64,000 nt of DNA from Brevundimonas sp. SGAir0440 (GTDB lineage Bacteria; Pseudomonadota; Alphaproteobacteria; Caulobacterales; Caulobacteraceae). Under the pieces are notes generated by a model. The model did no database searches and was not told the DNA's origin. It worked only from the letters and a program-made list of their open reading frames with translations. Numbering within the stretch: the stretch's first letter is position 1; every line of letters begins with the position of its first letter. Location of the stretch: positions 868,001 through 932,000 of the forward strand of contig NZ_CP039435.1 of assembly GCF_005484585.1 (NCBI RefSeq), given 5' to 3'. The position numbers and the translations under genes were made by a program. This document shows, piece after piece, positions 19,031-30,957 of the stretch.

Positions 19031-19345
19031 ATGAATTCTGAGCGCGACACAAGCCCCTCCGGCGCCGTCGTTACTGGGGCGCAGTTGCGCGCAGCGCGCG
19101 GGCTTTTGAATATGTCCGTGTCCGATCTGGCTGAGCGTACGGGGCTGGCGCTGAACACCGTTCGAAAGGCCGAAAGCACCAACGCCGCTGCGCCCGTCAC
19201 AACGGCAAATGCACGGTTGCTTGTTGCAACTTTGGAAGACGCTGGTGTCGTATTCATCCCTGCAGGAATGCTCGGAGCCGGAGTGCAGCTACGCTTTCCG
19301 GACCAGGAGCCACTGAAGCGACGGCGCGATTATAAAGGCGAGTAG
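19031..19345 (+). CDS. XRE-family HTH regulator
   Basis: 104 residues. A Cro/C1-type helix-turn-helix spans residues 15-45: 'TGAQLRAARGLLNMSVSDLA', 'ERTGLALNTVRKAE'. It is followed by 'TTANARLLVATLEDAGVVFIP', a C-terminal pattern shared by a large group of short alphaproteobacterial XRE regulators that end in 'GAGVQLRF'. It diverges from the HNH gene, and its ATG begins three bases after that gene's -35, so autoregulation through the GGTGCTATT repeats is plausible. It closes the integrase-linked part of the island; the metal cluster begins 28 bases downstream. Confidence 0.8.
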   Translation: MNSERDTSPSGAVVTGAQLRAARGLLNMSVSDLAERTGLALNTVRKAESTNAAAPVTTANARLLVATLEDAGVVFIPAGMLGAGVQLRFPDQEPLKRRRDYKGE

Positions 19346-19372
19346 GGCCAAACTGCTGCGACCCTCACGCAG

Positions 19373-19846
19373 TTGCATCGTCGACGGTTTCCCCGTAACG
19401 AAATTCGATCGGGGAATTTCGATTTGCCACGCTTGTTCCGTTTCCTTTGCGTTTGCCTGGGCGTGACCGTCATGGTCGCGGTGCAGATGCATGGCGTGCA
19501 GAATAATCAGCACAGGATCGAACACGGCCTTCAGTTCCCTGGCGTTTCCTATGAAGACACGGCCGATCTGGCTCACGACCATGACCACGGTCACAGCCAT
19601 GACGCGGCGACGAACGACGATGGCTCGGCTAACCCTCAGGCGATGGATGTCGCCGATGAAAGCGGCAAATCCCCTCTCAGCCATCACCATCACAGCGGGG
19701 GCGACATTCATGTGGCCCTGGCGACGCCTGTCCATCCGACCGGCGCGGGCGTGGTGACCTCGCTCGACCTTGGCCCGGCGCCCGACGCCGTGCCGCCCGG
19801 CGCCGTTCTCGACGCGCCGCTCCAACCTCCCAGACAGAACGCTTGA
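19373..19846 (+). CDS. His-rich membrane-anchored protein of metal-efflux cluster
   Basis: Up to 157 residues; TTG at 19373 and TTG at 19424 are both possible starts, and no ATG fits. One hydrophobic segment ('LFRFLCVCLGVTVMVAVQ') acts as signal or anchor. The rest is rich in His and Asp: 'AHDHDHGHSHD' and 'SHHHHSGGD', two clusters expected to bind divalent metal in the periplasm. Proteins of this kind often precede czcCBA operons in alphaproteobacteria and are thought to buffer or relay metal (inference). It lies 61 bases upstream of czcC on the same strand and is probably the first gene of the operon. Confidence 0.65.
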   Translation: MHRRRFPRNEIRSGNFDLPRLFRFLCVCLGVTVMVAVQMHGVQNNQHRIEHGLQFPGVSYEDTADLAHDHDHGHSHDAATNDDGSANPQAMDVADESGKSPLSHHHHSGGDIHVALATPVHPTGAGVVTSLDLGPAPDAVPPGAVLDAPLQPPRQNA

Positions 19847-19907
19847 TCGCCTGAAAAGCTGATCCTGCGCGGCCTCGCGGCCGTGCGCGTCCTGTTGGAG
19901 ACATCCC

Positions 19908-21223
19908 TTGAAACCTTCCCAATCCGGCGTTGTCGGATGGCGAGGGCGAGGCGCGGCCGTATCCGCCCTCGCGCTCGCCCTGGCTGCGGCATGGTCGCCG
20001 CCCGCCATTGTGCTTGCCCAGTCGCCGGCTTCTGCTGAAGCCGCATCTGGCCGGGCGCTCACCCTTGAAGGCGCGCTGCGGCGCGCCGCCGCCGCCGATC
20101 CGGCGCGACCGGGCCTCGACGCGCGCCTGCGCGGCGTTGAGGCCGGCGTTCGCCAGGCCGGCCTTCGCCCCAATCCGACCTTGGGTCTGATGGTCGAAAA
20201 CTTGCCCACCCTGGGCGGCGGCGACATTCTGGGGCGAACAGAAACCACCCTGACGTATGAGCAGAAGCTAGAACGGGGAGGCGATCGATCCGCCCGCACC
20301 GGCCTGGCGCAAAGCGAAGGCCTGCTGATCACGGCCCAGGCCCAGATCGGGCAACTGGATCGCCTCGAACTTGTGCAGCGCGCCTGGGTCGACGCCATGG
20401 CGGCAGAAGCCCAGCTGGAGATCGCACGGGAGCGGCTTTCGCTCGCGGAACGCTTCCAGACGGAAGTTCAGCGTCGCGTGAACGCGGCCCGCGATCCCCT
20501 GTTCGCGGGGGCGCGCGCCGAGGCCGAACTGGCCCAGGCCCAGATCGATTTCGATCAGGCCGAGATCGCCGTTCGCGTCGCGCGCATCGTCCTGGCCAAA
20601 TTCTGGGACGGCGCCGCCGACTTCCGCATGGGGGCCTCCGACTTCGAGGACACCAGCGCCGCTCGCGTCGCCGCCGGCGCTGTGGCCCAGGCGGACCTTG
20701 AAGCCTTCCGCGCCCGCCAGGCCATCGCCGACGCCCAGGTTCGCCTGGAGCAGGCCCGCGCCGTGCCCGATCCCACGGTCAGCGTCGGCGTACGGCACAT
20801 CTGGGACAATGAGGTGGCTCTGGTCTTTGGCGGGTCCGTACCGCTGCAACGCTACGACCGGAACCAGGGCGCTATCGACCGCGCCCGCGCTGACGGTCTG
20901 GCGGCCCAGGCCGATCAGAACGCCCTGCGCCTGGAGCGCGAGCGGGAAATCGCCCGCCTTCAGGGGCAGCTTCTGGCCCGCGCCAATGAAGCCCGGCGCA
21001 TCGCCGAGGAAACCCAGCCCCAGGCTGAACGGGCCGTTGTCCTGGTCCGCGAGGGCTTCGCGCGCGGCGGCTTCACCTACAACGACGTGATGAGCGCCCA
21101 TGCGGCCCTGCTGCAGGCCAAGGCCCGTCGCGTCGCGGTGCTGCAGACCTTCCACAACGACCGCGCGCGGCTCGACCGCCTGACCGGCGCGCACGCCGAC
21201 CTGCTCGGCCTGGAGACCCAACC

Positions 21224-21227
<4 letters not shown>
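19908..21227 (+). CDS. czcC: Outer-membrane efflux protein CzcC (TolC family)
   Basis: 439 residues from a TTG start at 19908 preceded by TTGGAG. A signal peptide ends in VLAQ. The body is TolC-like, with two repeats of long helices ('LTLEGALRRAAAADPARPGL', 'GLRPNPTLGLMVENLPTLGG', 'LARANEARRIAEETQPQAER', 'GFTYNDVMSAHAALL'). CzcC forms the outer-membrane channel of the CzcCBA pump that removes Co, Zn and Cd ions. The stop overlaps the start of czcB by four bases (ATGA), so translation is coupled. Confidence 0.88.
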
Positions 21228-25683
<4,456 letters not shown>

Positions 25684-25690
25684 AGCGGTC

Positions 25691-25713
25691 GGCCGCCCCG
25701 TTTCGGGGCGGCC
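25691..25713 (+). terminator. Hairpin after czcA
   Basis: GGCCGCCCC-GTTTC-GGGGCGGCC, a perfect nine-base stem eight bases after the czcA stop, without a T-run. It may separate czcCBA from the downstream hupE-like gene, or stabilise the czc mRNA. Confidence 0.45.
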
Positions 25714-25792
25714 GGTCATCGGCGCCGACCCCATCACCGACGCCCGCCGACCACGGCGGACGTCGCACTTCACTCCAATCGCAAGGATGCAC

Positions 25793-26524
25793 ATGACTTC
25801 CGCACCCTGCCGCGACCGACTGTCGTGGCTTCGATCACCCTGGACCCTGGCGGTCCTGGTGGTCGGCTTCCTCTTCCTTGAAGGCCTGCTCAGCCAGGTC
25901 CTCGCCCACGGCGTCGCCGCAGGCGACAAGGGCTACATCCAGGAGACCTCAGGCTTCCTGTTCTGGCCCTTCGTCTATCTGGGGGCCAAGCACATGGTCA
26001 CGGGCTACGACCACCTGCTGTTCCTGTTCGGCGTGATCTTCTTCCTCTACCGGATGAAGGACATCGGCATCTATGTGACGCTGTTCGCCATCGGCCACTC
26101 GTCGACCCTGCTGCTCGGGGTGCTGATGAACATCAGCGTCTCCAGCTATCTGGTCGACGCCATCATCGGCCTGTCGGTCGTCTACAAGGCCCTGGACAAC
26201 ATGGGCGCCTATCAGAGGTGGTTCGGCTTCCAGCCCTCCACCAAGGCGGCCACGATGATCTTCGGCCTGTTCCACGGCTTCGGTCTCGCCACCAAGCTGC
26301 AGGACTTCCAACTATCGCCCGACGGCCTGCTGTGGAACCTCGTGGCCTTCAACATCGGCGTCGAGATCGGCCAACTGCTCGCCCTGGGCGGCATCCTCAT
26401 CCTGATGGGCTTCTGGCGCCGCACGAACGGCTTCTGGAAACACGCCTACCTCACCAACGTCGTGCTGATGACGCTCGGCTTCATTCTGACGGGCTATCAG
26501 CTCGTCGGCTTCTTCGTCATGTGA
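25793..26524 (+). CDS. HupE/UreJ-family membrane protein
   Basis: 243 residues from the ATG at 25793 (AAGGATG six bases upstream; ATG 25787 is too close to it). Six to seven membrane helices. Family signature 'GYDHLLFLFGVIFFLYR' (His in TM near residue 75), 'FAIGHSSTLLLG' and 'GLFHGFGLATKL' place conserved His residues in the membrane, as in nickel/cobalt permeases of the HupE/UreJ type. In a czc cluster it may be an exporter or importer of Ni/Co; direction cannot be told from sequence. It lies 109 bases after czcA and 14 bases before the anchor protein. Confidence 0.8.
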   Translation: MTSAPCRDRLSWLRSPWTLAVLVVGFLFLEGLLSQVLAHGVAAGDKGYIQETSGFLFWPFVYLGAKHMVTGYDHLLFLFGVIFFLYRMKDIGIYVTLFAIGHSSTLLLGVLMNISVSSYLVDAIIGLSVVYKALDNMGAYQRWFGFQPSTKAATMIFGLFHGFGLATKLQDFQLSPDGLLWNLVAFNIGVEIGQLLALGGILILMGFWRRTNGFWKHAYLTNVVLMTLGFILTGYQLVGFFVM

Positions 26525-26538
26525 TCGGAGACACCCTC

Positions 26539-27180
26539 ATGTACAACGCAAACCGCCCCTCCAAAGCCGACCTGCCGACCACGGGCCAACTGTTGAAGTC
26601 GACCGGCATCGCCGCCGCTGTAGCCTCCGTGCTCCTGGTCACCGTCGTTCTCCCCGCCGAATACGGCGTCGACCCCACCCGCATCGGTTCGGTCTTCGGT
26701 CTCACCGAAATGGGCCGCATCAAGCAGCAACTCGCCAAGGAGGCCGAAGCCGACGCCGCAGCTGACGCGGCCGCTGTAGATGCTGTCCCTGTGGCGGCGT
26801 CGCCGAGCCCCGTTGCGCCAGCCGCCACCGTTCCAGCCGCCGCCCCGACGGCCACGCCCAGCGTCGGCCGCACGGACGAAACCGTCCTGACGCTGCAGCC
26901 TGATCAAGGTGCCGAGATCAAGCTGGTCATGGAAGAAGGCGCGACAGCGCGCTTCACTTGGACCAGCAGCGGCGGCAAGATCAACTTCGACACCCACGCA
27001 GACCGACCAGGCGTCTCCTACCACGGCTACGGCAAGGGCTCCTCCCAAAGGGAGGAAGGCGTTCTGACGGCGGCCTTTACCGGTAGCCATGGCTGGTTCT
27101 GGCGCAACCGCACCGGTCAGCCCGTAACCATCACCCTTAAAACCATTGGCGCCTATACCGAGATCAAGCGCGTCGTCTGA
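26539..27180 (+). CDS. Transmembrane anchor protein of metal cluster
   Basis: 213 residues. A short cytoplasmic N-terminus, one membrane helix ('GIAAAVASVLLVTVVLP', residues 27-44), then an Ala/Pro/Val-rich linker (75-112) and a C-terminal beta-rich periplasmic domain ('TLQPDQGAEIKLVMEEGA', 'FTWTSSGGKINFDTHADRPG', 'GSHGWFWRNRTGQPVTITLK'). The domain order and the FDTHAD..GSHGWFWRN pattern match the 'transmembrane anchor' proteins found beside HupE-like genes in metal-resistance islands. Role unknown; perhaps it presents metal to the neighbour. It shares the hupE-like transcript and ends at a strong terminator. Confidence 0.7.
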   Translation: MYNANRPSKADLPTTGQLLKSTGIAAAVASVLLVTVVLPAEYGVDPTRIGSVFGLTEMGRIKQQLAKEAEADAAADAAAVDAVPVAASPSPVAPAATVPAAAPTATPSVGRTDETVLTLQPDQGAEIKLVMEEGATARFTWTSSGGKINFDTHADRPGVSYHGYGKGSSQREEGVLTAAFTGSHGWFWRNRTGQPVTITLKTIGAYTEIKRVV

Positions 27181-27203
27181 CGTAAATCCCGACACCTATA
27201 GAC

Positions 27204-27230
27204 AGGGCGCGCCGTTGCACGGCGCGCCCT
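27204..27230. terminator. Strong bidirectional terminator
   Basis: A 12-base perfect stem (AGGGCGCGCCGT and ACGGCGCGCCCT) with a TGC loop, followed by GATTTCTTTAC. It sits between the convergent anchor-protein and MFS genes. Confidence 0.75.
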
Positions 27231-27245
27231 GATTTCTTTACGGCG

Positions 27246-28577
27246 TCACACGCGATTCTTGGGCCACCGGCGGTGATTGTCATCAATCACGACAGGGTGG
27301 GCGTGTGCTACGCCTTCCGCATCGGGGCGCATTCCCTCGCTCAGGTGCGCGTGATCCGGCTCCATGTCGTGGTGGTCGTGCAGCAGGTTCAGCGGATCGT
27401 GCGCAGGCCAGACGAAGAGCGCCAGAAGGGTGCCGAGGCCGCACAGTCCCGCCAGAACGACGAAGGCCATCTGAGGATCAGCTTCGGCCGACACCAGCCC
27501 CGCGACCGGATAGGCGATCAACCAACAGGCGTGCGACAGGGCGAACTGGGCCGCAAACAGGGCCGGCCGTTCCGCCGCCGACGAGGACCGCCGCAGGGCG
27601 CGGCCCGCAGGCGTGATGGTCAGCGAGTAGCCAAAGCCCATGACGATCCACAGACCGATCAGCACCGGATAGCTGCGGGCGAACAGCGCACCGGCGATGA
27701 GCACGGCGGTCATCAGGACGGCGCCCGACACCATGGCGCTGCGATCCGTCACCCGCTCCAGCGTCTTGGGAAGCAGGAAGGCGGCCGTCATCGACCCGCC
27801 TCCGAATGCCGCCAAGGCCCAGGCGGTCGCCTGCTGCGACAGGCCGAAGTTCGACTGCACCAGGACGACAGTGTTGACGAAGACCATGGCGCCGCCCGCC
27901 GCCGTCGCCAGGCTAACCGCCAGCAGGCCGCGCAGGCGTGGCGTCAGGGCGAACAGCTTCACGCCTCCGGTCAGACGACGCAGGAACGGCAGGCTCTGCG
28001 ACGCCGACAGCTTGGGCAGGACCGCCGTCACGACGAAGCCCGCTGACAGGATGAAGCCCAGCGCGGTCCCGACGAAGAGGTTGTGATAGCTGATGAAGGC
28101 CAATAGCACCGCCGCCAGCACGGGGCTGGCGACGCTTTCCAGATCGGCCGCCAGTCGGGACAAGGACAGGGCCTTAGTGTACTCGCCCTCGTCCTCCAGC
28201 AGGTCGGGGATCATGGCCTGGAAAGCCGGGGTGAAGGCGGCCGAGGCGACGTAGAGCACCGTCATAAGTCCGTAGACCTGCCAGGCCTCGTTGACGAAGG
28301 GCAGCGAAGCCGCAACGCCAGCGCGCACCACGTCCAGCGAAACCAGCAGGGTCTTGCGCGGCAGTCGAGACGCCAGGGCGCTGGCGAAAGGCGCCACCCC
28401 GACATAGGCGATCATCTTGATCGCCAGGGCCACGCCGAGGATTTCACCCGCGCTGGCGCCCGCCAGGTCATGCGCCAGCAGGCCCAGGGCCACGGTCGCC
28501 ATGCCGGTTCCGAGCAGGGCCGCCACCTGGGCGATGAACAGGTGACGATAGGCGGCGTTCCTGAGGGGAGAGAACAT
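27246..28577 (-). CDS. MFS exporter, NreB-like (nickel/cobalt resistance)
   Basis: 443 residues from the ATG at 28577, which has AAAGG upstream. Twelve membrane helices of the major facilitator superfamily ('ALAIKMIAYVGVAPFASALA', 'RLPRKTLLVSLDVVRAGVAA'). The C-terminal tail after the last helix is rich in His and Asp ('LLHDHHDMEPDHAHLSE', 'GVAHAHPVV'), the signature of the nickel exporter NreB and relatives. It diverges from a CsoR/RcnR-type repressor gene across a perfect operator, so it is the likely main target of that repressor. Expected role is Ni (or Co) export to the periplasm. Confidence 0.8.
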   Translation of the reverse strand: MFSPLRNAAYRHLFIAQVAALLGTGMATVALGLLAHDLAGASAGEILGVALAIKMIAYVGVAPFASALASRLPRKTLLVSLDVVRAGVAASLPFVNEAWQVYGLMTVLYVASAAFTPAFQAMIPDLLEDEGEYTKALSLSRLAADLESVASPVLAAVLLAFISYHNLFVGTALGFILSAGFVVTAVLPKLSASQSLPFLRRLTGGVKLFALTPRLRGLLAVSLATAAGGAMVFVNTVVLVQSNFGLSQQATAWALAAFGGGSMTAAFLLPKTLERVTDRSAMVSGAVLMTAVLIAGALFARSYPVLIGLWIVMGFGYSLTITPAGRALRRSSSAAERPALFAAQFALSHACWLIAYPVAGLVSAEADPQMAFVVLAGLCGLGTLLALFVWPAHDPLNLLHDHHDMEPDHAHLSEGMRPDAEGVAHAHPVVIDDNHRRWPKNRV

Positions 28578-28606
28578 CACGGGCCTTTCGATGCGGCGTT
28601 TTCGCG

Positions 28607-28639
28607 TTTGACGTATCCCCACCAGGGGGATAGGTCAAA
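28607..28639. promoter_or_regulatory. CsoR/RcnR-type operator, nested perfect inverted repeat
   Basis: Outer arms TTTGAC (28607-28612) and GTCAAA (28634-28639), inner arms TATCCCC (28614-28620) and GGGGATA (28626-28632), centre ACCAG; all pairs share one axis. AT-flanked C/G tracts of this kind are the recognised operators of the CsoR/RcnR family. The site fills the 66-base gap between the MFS and repressor genes. TTGACG and TTGACC on the two strands could be the -35 boxes of both divergent promoters. Confidence 0.75.
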
Positions 28640-28643
28640 TTGC

Positions 28644-28919
28644 ATGGCACACATCTCTCATGCGTCGCATCCCGAAGTCATCAAGCGCCTGAAGCGCGCC
28701 GAGGGTCACATGCGGACCGTCATCCAGATGATGGAGGATAAGAGGGCCTGCGTTGATCTGGCCCAACAGCTTCACGCCATCGAGAAGGCGGTCGCGGCGG
28801 CGAAGAAGACCTTGATTCACGACCACATCGACCACTGCTTGGCCCATGCCGCTGACGGCGACCCTGTCGAGGCGAAGCAGGCGATGGCCGAGTTCCGGGA
28901 AATCACCAAGTACCTGTGA
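28644..28919 (+). CDS. Metal-sensing repressor of the CsoR/RcnR/InrS family
   Basis: 91 residues, all-helical DUF156 fold. Starting at the ATG at 28644, the metal-site positions are Cys36 (KRACVDL), His61 and Cys65 (HDHIDHC), the W-X-Y triad of CsoR and of the nickel sensor InrS; RcnR has His at the last position and FrmR has Glu. His3, His6 and His9 in the N-terminal arm could add a nickel or cobalt ligand, as His residues do in RcnR and InrS. The context (NreB-like exporter under the same operator) favours nickel or cobalt over copper. It is expected to repress both divergent genes until metal binds. Confidence 0.85.
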   Translation: MAHISHASHPEVIKRLKRAEGHMRTVIQMMEDKRACVDLAQQLHAIEKAVAAAKKTLIHDHIDHCLAHAADGDPVEAKQAMAEFREITKYL

Positions 28920-29061
28920 CGTCAGCTTCCAACCGGCAGGACGTCGCCCTGCCAATCCGCCTCCGGTAACGCTATGATGGGCGGGCAGGCAGTCGCGGCT
29001 GCCCTGCTGGTGCGATGCGTCAAACGCACGTCGTCGTCCGCGCGACCCGTGAGGCAAGTCC

Positions 29062-30252
29062 ATGACTACGTCGCCAGACACCCTCGGTCCGCCCCGCCTT
29101 TCGCTGGCGGCGCTGTTTCTCAAATTCCTGCGGTTCGGTTTCCTGGCGTTTGGCGGCCCCGTCGCCCAGATCGCCATGATCCGCCGCACCCTCGTCGATG
29201 AAGAGCGATGGATTTCCAGTCCGCGCTTCAACCGCCTTCTGGCGGTGATGCAGGCGCTTCCTGGGCCAGAGGCCCACGAGTTGTGCGTCCATATGGGCAT
29301 GATGGCGCGGGGACGGATCGGCGGCCTGCTCGCAGGCCTCGGCTTCATGCTGCCCGGCTTCGTGCTGATGCTGGCGGCGGCCTGGCTCTATGAACGCTTC
29401 ATCGTCGGACAATCGGGCCTGACCGGCCTGCTTTTGGGCGTTCAGATCGTCGTGGTCGCCATCATCATCCGCGCCGTGCATCGGATCGGCTCCCACGTCC
29501 TAGAGGACCGTCTGCTGTGGGCGCTAGCGATCGGGGCCTTCGTCGCCTCTCTCCTCCATGCGCCCTTCTGGATACCGCTTGTGGCTTGCGGCCTGATCTA
29601 CGCCCTGGAGCAACGTCCCTGGGCAGGCGTCGCCATTGCCGTCGCCGCCGTCTTCATCGCCATCCTGTTCGGCGTCTATCTGGAGGTCGCCCCGCCTGCG
29701 ATCGCGATCTCGGCTGAGCCGTCGCCTCAACTCGCCGCTCTATTCATCGCCGGGTTGAAGGGCGGGCTGCTGACGTTCGGCGGCGCCTATACCGCCATCC
29801 CCTACGTGCGCGCCGACACTGTCGGACGCGGCTGGTTGCCGGACGGCGTCTTCCTAGATGGCGTGGCGCTGGCCGGCGTCCTGCCGGCGCCTCTGGTGAT
29901 TTTCGGCACCTTCACGGGCTATGTGGTCGGCGGCTGGGCCGGCGCGCTGGCGCTGACTGCCGGAATTTTCCTGCCCGCCTTCGCCTTCTCGATGGTGCTG
30001 TTCAATCACCTGGAGGCCGTGGTCGAGAACCCGGCCTTGCACCGCCTCCTGGCAGGCGTGGCGGCCGCCGTCGTCGGCGTCATCGCCGCCACTTCGCTTC
30101 AACTGGCCTGGACCACAGCCCAGTCGGCGCCGACGTGGTGGATCGCAGGTTTGATCTTCATCGCCGCACTGATCGCCGCCGTGCGGATCAAACCGCGCTG
30201 GACACCGATTCTCATTCTGAGCGGGGCGGTTGCAGGACAGCTCGTGCTCTAA
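29062..30252 (+). CDS. chrA: Chromate efflux transporter ChrA
   Basis: 396 residues with the two homologous CHR halves of the long-chain ChrA family. First half: 'FLRFGFLAFGGPVAQIAMI', 'MQALPGPEAHELCVHMG', 'GFMLPGFVLMLAAAWLY'. Second half: 'GLKGGLLTFGGAYTAIPYVR', 'DGVALAGVLPAPLVIFGTF', 'GIFLPAFAFSMVL'. About ten membrane helices. It exports chromate driven by the membrane potential. No chrB, chrC or chrF gene lies beside it, so chromate-responsive control is not evident. The 142-base gap before it (28920-29061) has no clear promoter beyond a possible read-through from the repressor gene. Confidence 0.9.
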   Translation: MTTSPDTLGPPRLSLAALFLKFLRFGFLAFGGPVAQIAMIRRTLVDEERWISSPRFNRLLAVMQALPGPEAHELCVHMGMMARGRIGGLLAGLGFMLPGFVLMLAAAWLYERFIVGQSGLTGLLLGVQIVVVAIIIRAVHRIGSHVLEDRLLWALAIGAFVASLLHAPFWIPLVACGLIYALEQRPWAGVAIAVAAVFIAILFGVYLEVAPPAIAISAEPSPQLAALFIAGLKGGLLTFGGAYTAIPYVRADTVGRGWLPDGVFLDGVALAGVLPAPLVIFGTFTGYVVGGWAGALALTAGIFLPAFAFSMVLFNHLEAVVENPALHRLLAGVAAAVVGVIAATSLQLAWTTAQSAPTWWIAGLIFIAALIAAVRIKPRWTPILILSGAVAGQLVL

Positions 30253-30309
30253 AGATTCATTGTCCAATCGCGCCATGCGTGAGCACGCAGCGACGGCCTA
30301 AATTTCGTT

Positions 30310-30352
30310 ATGTCAGAAATCGTCGGTATTTTTATTGACAATGTCAGAATCG
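30310..30352 (+). promoter_or_regulatory. Promoter/operator region of the QueC-ImmA-PIN cassette
   Basis: The word ATGTCAGAA(A)TCG occurs twice in direct orientation (from 30310 and from 30341, 31 bases apart). The second copy overlaps the palindrome TGACA-A-TGTCA (30336-30346) and a -35-like TTGACA (30335-30340). No good -10 is visible 17 bases on. The repeats make binding by the cassette's own XRE-domain protein plausible. Confidence 0.4.
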
Positions 30353-30384
30353 TGCGGCAACCTTCCTGGCATGGAGGTAAGACC

Positions 30385-30957
30385 ATGAGCGACGGTCCTC
30401 ATCGTAGCCTGCCGTTGAGGCGGGCCTGGAAGAAAGTCTGCGAGATCGCAGACGGACGTGCCCATGCACTGGAGGAAGTGGTTGAGAGAATTCCGGCCGC
30501 ACTAGCTGCGGACGCAAAAGGCGAGATCAGCGAAGGCCTGCTCAGAAGCCTGCGTCGGATTCTCACGTCCGAACAGCCGCAACTGATCGACGACACGCCC
30601 CAACAGGTGGCGGCGCTGCGTTCGCAGGCGGCCTCGGTTATGGAGATCGACTTGGTAGAAGCGGTCGGCGACGCCCTACGTAACGGCCAACGCGGAGCTG
30701 AAGCTTTCCAAAGCGGAGCCGAGGCTGTCTTTGAGGAGCGTGGGGAAGCAGTGACCCGATCTCTTGTGGAGCACTACCTGCGCCGATCGCCGCTAGAACG
30801 AGCCGCTCATGTCGAGCAACGAGTCACCGCTGCGCTCAAGCAGGCGAGTGACCGGGTGCGTGATGTCGCAACCGGCCTAGTTACCGGGGTTATGAAGCGT
30901 GCCTTGCCGAAGGCCGTGGATCGGTCCGGCCTCGAAGATGGACCCGCCCTCGCATGA
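30385..30957 (+). CDS. Unknown helical protein, first gene of four-gene cassette
   Basis: 190 residues from the ATG at 30385, chosen because GGAGGT lies seven bases upstream; the in-frame ATG at 30310 falls inside the promoter region. I do not recognise a family. It is predicted to be almost wholly alpha-helical and soluble, with charged amphipathic helices ('RAWKKVCEIADGRAHALEEV', 'EGLLRSLRRILTSEQ', 'LVEAVGDALRNGQRGAEAF', 'HVEQRVTAALKQASDRVRDV'). The C-terminal 'ATGLVTGVMKRALPK' helix is mildly hydrophobic. It ends with a four-base ATGA overlap into the QueC-like gene, so the two are translationally coupled and probably act together. It might be the enzyme's protein partner or substrate (inference). 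Confidence 0.7.
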   Translation: MSDGPHRSLPLRRAWKKVCEIADGRAHALEEVVERIPAALAADAKGEISEGLLRSLRRILTSEQPQLIDDTPQQVAALRSQAASVMEIDLVEAVGDALRNGQRGAEAFQSGAEAVFEERGEAVTRSLVEHYLRRSPLERAAHVEQRVTAALKQASDRVRDVATGLVTGVMKRALPKAVDRSGLEDGPALA

